NCBI GenBank assembly: GCA_020439485.1
Contig: JAGQSP010000040.1
Location: 1 to 21,588, forward strand
DNA: 21,588 bases
Direction of reading: 5' to 3'
From: Acidimicrobiales bacterium
Lineage (GTDB): Bacteria; Actinomycetota; Acidimicrobiia; Acidimicrobiales; Poriferisodalaceae
In this document: positions 16,269-21,588 of the stretch, piece by piece
Numbering within the stretch: the first letter of the stretch is position 1
How the letters are laid out: the number at the start of each line of letters is the position of its first letter
Notes under the pieces: generated by a model
What the model saw: only the letters and a program-made list of their open reading frames with translations
Database searches by the model: none
Told to the model about the DNA's origin: nothing
Program-made: the position numbers and the translations under genes

Positions 16269-16658
16269 TCAGGCCACGAAACTGGTCCAGCGGGCGCCGT
16301 TCCAGTAGCGCCATTCGTGGACGCCGGTTGGGTCGGTTGTCCAGCCCGTCGGGAGGGCCTCGACGAGTCGGGTTCGGCGTTTGCGTGGCGGGCGGTGGCG
16401 GAGGATGTCGTCGGGGTTGAATCCTGCTCGTTGGAGCTGGGTCCGGTAGGTCCAGACGAACTGTCGAGCCAACTGATGTTCGGCTGGCCCCCAATCGTTG
16501 TCGGAGAGTTCGGCGAGCCAGTGGCCCCATGGGGCGTGGTCGGTGTTGAAGCCGTGGCCGTCGCGGTGGATGGCTCCGTCGCAGGCTGATGCGAGGTAGC
16601 GGATTGCTTCTTGGATGGTGGCGTGGCCTGGCCATTCGGCCCGTCGTCGTTTGAGCAT
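16269..16658 (-). CDS. Small DUF2510-domain protein upstream of the Rhs gene
   Basis: 129 residues from ATG 16658, chosen because GGAGGG (16664-16669) sits five bases upstream, an excellent Shine-Dalgarno. Residues 104-129 are a DUF2510 module (GWTTDPTG, RYWNGARWT), a short Trp-rich domain of unknown role common in actinobacteria. Residues 15-80 carry CDGAIHRDGHGFN followed by a basic helix (WTYRTQLQRAGF). A similar CDGA-RDG-GFN pattern occurs, as I recall, beside helicase or primase domains in phage and plasmid proteins, so nucleic-acid contact is possible. No membrane helix. It is 133 bases upstream of and codirectional with the Rhs gene, and divergent from the sigma-like gene. A regulator or accessory role is speculation. 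Confidence 0.65.
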   Translation of the reverse strand: MLKRRRAEWPGHATIQEAIRYLASACDGAIHRDGHGFNTDHAPWGHWLAELSDNDWGPAEHQLARQFVWTYRTQLQRAGFNPDDILRHRPPRKRRTRLVEALPTGWTTDPTGVHEWRYWNGARWTSFVA

Positions 16659-16713
16659 CTGGTCCCTCCGATCTGCAGGAGGAATCGTCGCGCTGGGGTG
16701 TGACATCCCGCTG

Positions 16714-16782
16714 TTGGGAGGTGGATCGGGAGATGTGAAACGGCGATTTCTTGCGGTTTCGTTGATTGGGAGGTGGATCGGG
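16714..16782. repeat. 17-bp perfect direct repeat in the divergent intergenic region
   Basis: TTGGGAGGTGGATCGGG occurs at 16714-16730 and again at 16766-16782, 52 bp start to start, close to five helical turns. A shorter copy of its core (GGGAGGTGG) lies at 16804-16812. The repeats fill the 172-bp gap between the divergent DUF2510 (-) and sigma-like (+) genes. They are good candidates for paired binding sites of a regulator controlling both directions. Confidence 0.6.
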
Positions 16783-16830
16783 TGGTGTTGCGGGAGTTGG
16801 GCGGGGAGGTGGGTTTCGGACTGTTCGGGC

Positions 16831-17580
16831 ATGAACGGAACGAAACGAACTCTGGCCCTCCTCGATCGTGATTGGCGCACAGTTGGTGTGTCGCCGACTG
16901 GTCGTCGAACACTTCGGGAATGGCAGCGCAGACACGTCGAGTTGGAGGGTTTCTCGACGCTGGCGGACGTCGTCGACGCTGTCGACAAGACCGATCTCGA
17001 CACGTCGTCGGCGATCGTGTGGGCGCTGCTTGAAGAGGTCGCCGATGACCCGATGGCGGTTCGGACCGTGCTTCAGATGATCATTCCCGGGTTGGGCGGC
17101 GAAGCAGTTCGGCTGACGGCATGGGCTCGTGCAGCGGCTCCGGATCTCCTCTGGGATGGTGACGTGGACCAGTTGCTGGTGGCCACTGCCTTGGCCGCTA
17201 TTCGCCATGCGGCGGGGCATCGGCGGTCGTGGCCGATCCTGTCGATCCTGCGTCGTGTTCACCGGCTCCTGCTGAGAGAGATGAAGCGGATCGAGGCCTA
17301 CCGTAGGGCCGAGGCAATTGATCAGGATCTGATCGACGTGGCCAACGACACCACCGGCGACTTCGCACCGATCGCCGCTGTTGAACTGGCTGATCTGATG
17401 CGTCACGCGATGTCGGATGGGCTTGTCAGCGAGGCCGATGCAGGGGTGGTGTGGCTGGTCGACATCGAGGGCTACACGCCCGGCGAGTTGGCCTCGATGC
17501 TGGGGGTGGCTCCTCGGTCGGTCGCACAGCGGCGGCTTCGTGCCGAGCACAAGTTGTGTCGACTCGCGGCGGCGGCATGA
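16831..17580 (+). CDS. HTH protein with sigma-region-4-like C-terminus, next to the coupling protein
   Basis: 249 residues from ATG 16831; the frame is open upstream to 16615, but that part is antisense to the DUF2510 gene. Residues 1-110 are charged and helical, 110-165 contain basic helices (ILRRVHRLLLREMKR), and 200-241 give a helix-turn-helix (WLVDIEGYTPGELASMLGV, then RSVAQRRLRAEHKL) typical of sigma-70 region 4. A clear region 2 is not seen, so it is more likely an accessory or degenerate sigma-like regulator than a working sigma factor. GGGAGGTGG (16804-16812) lies about 19 bases from the start, far for a ribosome site. The stop overlaps the coupling-protein start (ATGA at 17577), so the two are coupled. 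It may control transfer genes. Confidence 0.7.
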   Translation: MNGTKRTLALLDRDWRTVGVSPTGRRTLREWQRRHVELEGFSTLADVVDAVDKTDLDTSSAIVWALLEEVADDPMAVRTVLQMIIPGLGGEAVRLTAWARAAAPDLLWDGDVDQLLVATALAAIRHAAGHRRSWPILSILRRVHRLLLREMKRIEAYRRAEAIDQDLIDVANDTTGDFAPIAAVELADLMRHAMSDGLVSEADAGVVWLVDIEGYTPGELASMLGVAPRSVAQRRLRAEHKLCRLAAAA

Positions 17581-19646
17581 CCGCGTCGCGGTCACGTCTG
17601 CCCGTCGGTGGTGACGAGGCGTTCGCCCTTGTGGTGATGTTCGTCGGGGCACTCACGTTGGGGGCCTGGGGTGGTGCTCAGTTGGCGACCGTCGTCGCGA
17701 CCGGCGGTTGGCTGGGTGCGGGGGTTGGGTCGGCGTTCGTTGCGATGTTCCAGTTGCCCTCGGTGTGGTACGAGCCGGCGTTGGCGTGGCCTGTCGAGGT
17801 GCAGGCGACGGTCCCGGGCCCGGTGCTGTATTGGACAGCGACCGCGATCGTCCTGGCGGCCGAGATCGCAGCGATCGTCGCCCTGTGGGGTGTGTTGGCG
17901 CCGGCGCGTGTCGGCACGAGCCGAAGGGAGCGTGTCGGTGTTCAGGTTGGGGCTCGGCTGGCCGCGGCGAGGGACCTGCGGTCACTGTTCGTCGATGGCC
18001 CCGAACCAGGCAGGTTCATCCTGGGCCGGTTCGGGAAACGGCTCGTCGCAACAGAGAATCCGAGCGCCGAACCCGGCACGGGTCCGAAGCGACCACGAGC
18101 GGTCCGTGGTCGCCGTAGCGCGGTTGCGGTGATCGGACCGTCTCAATCGGGTAAGACGGCCACCGTCGTCGCCGGGATCCTCGACTGGGATGGTCCCGCC
18201 GTGTTGTCGTCGGTCAAGAACGACCTGTTCGACGAAACGGTCCGGCGGCGAACCCAGCTTGGTGACGTGTTCTTGTTCGACCCGATGCGCACCATCCCGG
18301 TCCTGCCAGACGGAGTGGAGCGGGTCGGGTGGTCGCCTCTGCACTCGGCGAGAACTGTGCCGGGAGCCATCGAGATCTCGCTCGCTCTGCTCGATGCCGC
18401 CCCAACCGATGGGGTGACCAACGCGAACTACTGGTCGTCGAAAGGGCAGGCGCTGCTGTGGCCGATCCTGTTCGCTGCCGCTCACCGCGAGAAGCCGACC
18501 ATGGCCCAGGTGGTGCGATGGCTCGCATCCCAGGACGGCAACGAACCCGACGGTGGCAAGAACCCCGGAGCCACCCCGGTGAGCAAGGAAGGGTTCAGCG
18601 AGGTTCGCGAGACGCTCAAGAAGCTCGAGGCCGACAACAAGGACAAGAACCGGGCACTGGCTATCCAGGCCCACCACGCACGCGAACAGTTCGACGGGTT
18701 CTTCAAGCTCGATCAGCGCACCCGAAGCGACATCTACTCGACCTCCCAGACCCTGGTGCAGCCATGGGAAGACCCCAACATTTCGTTCGCCTCTTCGGCG
18801 GGGGCAGGCTCGGTCGTCGATCTGTCGATGGTGCTACAAGGTCGCAACACCCTGTACGTGTCCACACCGCTCAAGGACGCAGCCCGCTACTCGGTGGTGT
18901 TCGGCGGGCTGCTCGGGGCGCTGCTGCGAGACCAGGCATACGACATCGCCAACCGCTACCGGCGACCGCTGCCCGATCTGCTGTGCGTGATCGACGAGGC
19001 CGGCAACACTCCGCTTCGATGGCTGCCCGAAGTCGCGTCGACCTGCTCTGGTATCGGGGTTCAACTTGTGACGGCATGGCAGTCCAAAGCCCAGATCGAC
19101 GCCACCTACCAGGCCCAAGCCGGACCGATGCTGACCAACCACGCAACCAAGGTGTTCTTCGCCGGCGCCTCGGACCCCGAGACACTCCGCTACGTCACCT
19201 ACCTCGGCGGCGAAGAAGAAGTCCATCAGCGAAGCGCCAACGCCGACGCCCACTTCGGTGGACACCGTCGAGGAGTCGGCGACTCGACCATCCACAGGCC
19301 GCTGCTGCCACCTGAAGTGCTACGCCAAGCCGAACCCGGCAACGCCATCCTGTTCCACGGAAGCCTTCCACCCGCCCACATCCACGGCAGATACGTCGGA
19401 ACCGACGAACGGCTCCGCACCCTGTCGACCGGACAGGCCGAGGAGCTCGAGGAGACGTCGATCGACGCTGCGTTGGCGGCCGCGCTCGACTTCGACCCGA
19501 CGCCACCGGTCGAGGTGCTCGACCACCTCGATGCCGTCAGCAAGGTCGAGGACCCCGAACGCGGACCGGAGGCTCTGGAAGGCGAGGAACAGGAACACGG
19601 GCTCTTATGCGACGAGGGGCAAGGCCGGAGACTCGGTTCCCGGTGA
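17577..19646 (+). CDS. VirD4/TraG-type conjugative coupling protein
   Basis: 689 residues. Membrane ATPase that recruits the relaxase-DNA complex to the type IV secretion channel. The ATG at 17577 overlaps the preceding stop; the longer open frame from 17451 would run inside the upstream gene. The N-terminus has three hydrophobic segments (about 15-42, 44-62, 85-108). Walker A is GPSQSGKT (187-194), followed by a DLFDET region. Walker B is LLCVIDEAGN with Asp473-Glu474. The stretch STCSGIGVQLVTAWQS and the FAGASDPETLRYVTYLGG segment match the TraM-recognition part of TraG/TraD proteins. Length is usual for the family. The acidic, Glu-rich C-terminal tail could dock partner proteins, by analogy with TraD-like tails. 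Confidence 0.9.
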   Translation: MTASRSRLPVGGDEAFALVVMFVGALTLGAWGGAQLATVVATGGWLGAGVGSAFVAMFQLPSVWYEPALAWPVEVQATVPGPVLYWTATAIVLAAEIAAIVALWGVLAPARVGTSRRERVGVQVGARLAAARDLRSLFVDGPEPGRFILGRFGKRLVATENPSAEPGTGPKRPRAVRGRRSAVAVIGPSQSGKTATVVAGILDWDGPAVLSSVKNDLFDETVRRRTQLGDVFLFDPMRTIPVLPDGVERVGWSPLHSARTVPGAIEISLALLDAAPTDGVTNANYWSSKGQALLWPILFAAAHREKPTMAQVVRWLASQDGNEPDGGKNPGATPVSKEGFSEVRETLKKLEADNKDKNRALAIQAHHAREQFDGFFKLDQRTRSDIYSTSQTLVQPWEDPNISFASSAGAGSVVDLSMVLQGRNTLYVSTPLKDAARYSVVFGGLLGALLRDQAYDIANRYRRPLPDLLCVIDEAGNTPLRWLPEVASTCSGIGVQLVTAWQSKAQIDATYQAQAGPMLTNHATKVFFAGASDPETLRYVTYLGGEEEVHQRSANADAHFGGHRRGVGDSTIHRPLLPPEVLRQAEPGNAILFHGSLPPAHIHGRYVGTDERLRTLSTGQAEELEETSIDAALAAALDFDPTPPVEVLDHLDAVSKVEDPERGPEALEGEEQEHGLLCDEGQGRRLGSR

Positions 19647-19650
19647 AACC

Positions 19651-19817
19651 GGCTAGCATCTCGACCCGTTCATCTCCTGGCGCCATCTGCACGTCAGGAT
19701 CAGCCGTTGGGCGTTGGCTAGCTGCGGCCAACGGCTGCGAGGTCCGACCTTCCCGCTGATCGACCAGGCGCGTCTATGGCTAGCGCCGACCGATCAGACC
19801 TCTCGCGCGTCGATCAG
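19651..19817. repeat. Repeat-rich spacer: 10-bp inverted repeat, three GGCTAGC copies and CGATCAG motifs
   Basis: The strongest element is CAGCCGTTGG (19701-19710) paired with CCAACGGCTG (19728-19737), a perfect 10-bp inverted repeat with a 17-nt loop and no T-run after it. GGCTAGC occurs at 19651, 19716 and 19778. CTGATCG (19756-19762) pairs with CGATCAG (19791-19797), and CGATCAG recurs at 19811-19817. The cluster lies between the coupling protein and the next gene. Possible roles are terminator, operator for the downstream DNA-binding-like protein, or part of a transfer origin. Confidence 0.5.
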
Positions 19818-19824
19818 GCTGGCT

Positions 19825-20622
19825 ATGGTGAGCATCGTGGTAGCGCTTGGATCTGCTCTAGACGCTTGCCTTCCGCGAACGGCCTACGTTCGCAAGGATA
19901 GTAAGATCCTGTACCCGAGGGTCGACCTGTGGACTGGCCTTGTTCAGTTCTCCGACTCCTCGACCTGGATGTATTGGGTGGACCCGAGTTCTCATATTCG
20001 GACTTCGCATGGCCCGTGGATCGGGCGACCGAAAGCCGTTCAATGCGGGCGTATTGATGACAAGTACATCCACATCCCCAAAGAGATGTGGAGCGCGGGT
20101 ATCGACCTGCGCCAGCGTGAGGTGATCCTGCGCCTGCTTCGGCCGCGGGAGTTCATCGCCGAACCGCGAGACAGGAGGGTCTCGGGCTACGAGTACCGAC
20201 CTCGGGAGCTGAGGCCACGGGTCTACGGCGCACGGGGGCCGCACTTCCTAGAAATCTGGGACCCAGCCGAGTTGCTCGAGGTTGCGCTGTTCAGCGTTTC
20301 GGAACCGTCCGATTCGGTGCCAGGTTTGGTGACCGATGTCGACATGGATCAGCTGGTGAGGCGTGTCATTGAGCCCCTGATCTCAGAGCTTCATGGGAAC
20401 TTGGCTGAGGAGTATTCCCTTGTCTTCGCCAAAGGCGTCGAAACACTGCTAGCCCAACTTCAAGCACCGGTCGCGGATCGATCGAGGACCGTCGCTGTTC
20501 TCGTTTGGTTGCTCAGCGTTGTCGGGGTGGGCGTCGCAGTGAACCTTGTTTCGAGTGACCTCGAACCGCTGTACGACGCCCTGAAGTCAGCTGTTGAGCG
20601 CTTGATTGAGACAAGTCTCTGA
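19825..20622 (+). CDS. Unknown protein with MraZ/AbrB-like cues and a C-terminal membrane helix
   Basis: 265 residues from ATG 19825, with GTG 19828 as an alternative. A longer TTG start at 19714 would place the inverted repeat inside the gene and is less likely. No strong Shine-Dalgarno is visible. Residues 76-103 (RIDDKYIHIPKEMW, then REVILRLL) and 140-150 (FLEIWDPAELL) have the order seen in MraZ/AbrB swapped-hairpin DNA-binding domains, where a 'lPk..r..' strand pair is followed by 'lEIWd'. Between them lies a basic insert. Residues 175-215 are helical, and 222-242 form a membrane helix (VAVLVWLLSVVGVGVAV), followed by an amphipathic tail. No known family is assigned. Its place beside conjugation genes and a repeat cluster suggests a membrane-tethered DNA-binding protein, which is inference. 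Confidence 0.55.
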   Translation: MVSIVVALGSALDACLPRTAYVRKDSKILYPRVDLWTGLVQFSDSSTWMYWVDPSSHIRTSHGPWIGRPKAVQCGRIDDKYIHIPKEMWSAGIDLRQREVILRLLRPREFIAEPRDRRVSGYEYRPRELRPRVYGARGPHFLEIWDPAELLEVALFSVSEPSDSVPGLVTDVDMDQLVRRVIEPLISELHGNLAEEYSLVFAKGVETLLAQLQAPVADRSRTVAVLVWLLSVVGVGVAVNLVSSDLEPLYDALKSAVERLIETSL

Positions 20623-20701
20623 TCGCAGGGCCCTTGGGTTCGGCAACTTGGTTCCGCCCTGAGTGGTGGGAATCCTCCCGCACCTGAACGCCAAGTCCAG
20701 A

Positions 20702-21588
20702 TCAGTCAGCTATCCGGAGTGGTTGGGAGTGTAGGGCTTGGATCCGTTGGGCTGCGGCTTGCCAGCCTTCCGCTTGGAGTGGGTCTGACGGCTTCGGTCC
20801 TATGGCCGGGTTGTTTGGGAGTGGGCCTTGGTCGGGTTCGGTTCCGAGAGTCGCGTGTCGGTAGGTTTCGATTGTTCGGGCTGCCCGGTCCCAGCGACCT
20901 GGGTTGGCCGCTGGTCGTGGTCCGAGGGTGTTGGTGAGGTAGTCGGCCGGTTGGGCGAGTGCTTCGTTGATGCGGGGGGCGAGGGCTCGGTCGATGGCGT
21001 CGACGCGGGTGCTGATATCGCTGATGATGCGGTCTTGTTCGGGTGATTTTGTGTTCGAGAGTTGGCGTGCCTGGGCGATGAGGTCCGCCCTCCGCTCGGC
21101 GAGTTCGTCCGTGGGAAGCGAGGCCAGGAACTTGTGCTCGGCAGCGTCCAGTCGCGCTTCGGCTTTGGCGAACTGGGACTCCTGTTGCCTGCTTTGCCCA
21201 ACCCCGGGTTGGGGTGGGATGGCCGGCCCGTCGGGGTTCCATCTTTCGCGGTAGATGGCGGCGGATTCGACGGCCTGGTCCCACGCGGCGCTGTCGGTCT
21301 GGGGTCGTGGTCCGATGCGGTTGACGATCTCGGGGTCGGGGTTGTGTCGGGCCTGGTGGGCGATTCGGGTTTCGACGATGGTCTGTGCTCGTGGGGCGAG
21401 GGGGTGGTGGCTGGTGGCGAGTTGGGCGAGGGGTTCTTGGGTGAGCTGGAGGATGGTCGCGATGGCGGGTTCGGCGATGGTGGCGAGTTCGGTCTGGCGG
21501 GGTTTGGTGAGGTTGTCGGTGAGTGCTTCGATCTCGGTGCGGGGGTCGGGTAGTCGGGGGAGTTGGGGGTCGGTTTCGATGGTGGGTG
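20702..21588 (-). CDS. C-terminal part of a large relaxase-like protein (MobF-type, tentative), 5' end beyond the window
   Basis: The frame ending in TGA at 20702-20704 stays open to base 21588 (about 294 codons), with strongly G/C-ending codons. The gene therefore starts beyond the window. The visible part is soluble, charged and helical, with three related units: IGPRPQTDSAAWDQAVESA, LGPRPAANPGRWDRAARTI and IGPKPSDPLQAEGWQAAAQ. Tails built of such GPRP...W..A repeats occur, as I recall, at the C-terminus of actinobacterial MobF relaxase-helicases (TraA/TrwC-like), after the relaxase and helicase domains. The catalytic domains are not in the window, so the assignment rests on this tail and on the nearby coupling protein. 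It converges on the + strand gene ending at 20622. Confidence 0.6.
   Translation of the reverse strand, partial: PTIETDPQLPRLPDPRTEIEALTDNLTKPRQTELATIAEPAIATILQLTQEPLAQLATSHHPLAPRAQTIVETRIAHQARHNPDPEIVNRIGPRPQTDSAAWDQAVESAAIYRERWNPDGPAIPPQPGVGQSRQQESQFAKAEARLDAAEHKFLASLPTDELAERRADLIAQARQLSNTKSPEQDRIISDISTRVDAIDRALAPRINEALAQPADYLTNTLGPRPAANPGRWDRAARTIETYRHATLGTEPDQGPLPNNPAIGPKPSDPLQAEGWQAAAQRIQALHSQPLRIAD

Noticed and set aside
16615..16830. Upstream extension of the sigma-like gene
   Set aside because: Lies antisense to the DUF2510 start and covers the direct repeats; no ribosome site and no family-like sequence.
16136..16912. N-terminal extension of the Rhs frame up to 16912
   Set aside because: It runs through the DUF2510 gene in another frame and past the sigma-like start, has Pro/Ser/Thr-rich shadow composition, and a clear signal peptide begins at 16135.
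16264..17652. Long - strand open frame of 462 codons opposite the sigma-like gene
   Set aside because: Arg/Pro-rich shadow of high-GC genes; it overlaps both the DUF2510 gene and the HTH gene, which have coherent domains.
20626..20661. CAGGGC/GCCCTG inverted repeat between the convergent genes as a terminator
   Set aside because: Only 6 bp with a 24-nt loop and no T-run; too weak to call.
20706..21284. - strand 192-codon open frame at the right edge
   Set aside because: Basic, Pro/Thr/Arg-rich composition; the neighbouring frame ending at 20702 has normal protein composition and GPRP repeats.

Overview
The window reads as a piece of a conjugative element (plasmid or ICE) from a high-GC actinobacterium. 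Codons are strongly G/C-ending, ATGA translational overlaps are common, and a DUF2510 protein, an SCO6880-family protein and a Delta-60/DUF5122 propeller are present. The domain repertoire recalls Acidimicrobiia (Ilumatobacter-like) more than Streptomyces; the class-level guess is inference.

Layout. Left edge (1-2729, + strand): the 3' part of an SCO6880-family membrane protein, translationally coupled to a short VirB4-like ATPase. Together they look like a split VirB4 of a conjugative type IV secretion system. Next comes a gene-poor scar (2730-3509) holding two decayed fragments: an ABC-transporter ATPase tail on the - strand and a multiply frameshifted secreted-lipoprotein-like pseudogene on the + strand.

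The centre (3510-16658) is one long - strand block. In transcription order it holds a small DUF2510 protein, a 3341-residue secreted Rhs/YD-repeat polymorphic toxin with a HINT domain and a short variable tail, a 157-residue putative immunity protein, a frame-disrupted second Rhs-tip-like cassette, and a 364-residue protein with two membrane helices that may be a second immunity protein. The Rhs protein is unusual. Six GYW-type repeats sit in its N-terminal half, and a module of about 900 residues (alpha/beta domain, DUF5122 propeller, second copy of the alpha/beta domain) is spliced into the Rhs core between the last YD repeats and the conserved core end.

Right part (16831-20622, + strand): a protein with a sigma-region-4-like HTH overlaps the start of a VirD4/TraG-type coupling protein. 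A repeat-rich spacer follows, then an orphan protein with MraZ/AbrB-like sequence cues and a C-terminal membrane helix. At the right edge, on the - strand, a coding region open to the end of the window is probably the C-terminal tail of a large MobF-type relaxase.

Taken together, conjugation genes (relaxase, coupling protein, split VirB4) flank a polymorphic-toxin cargo island. No tRNA, rRNA, CRISPR array, transposase or integrase was seen.
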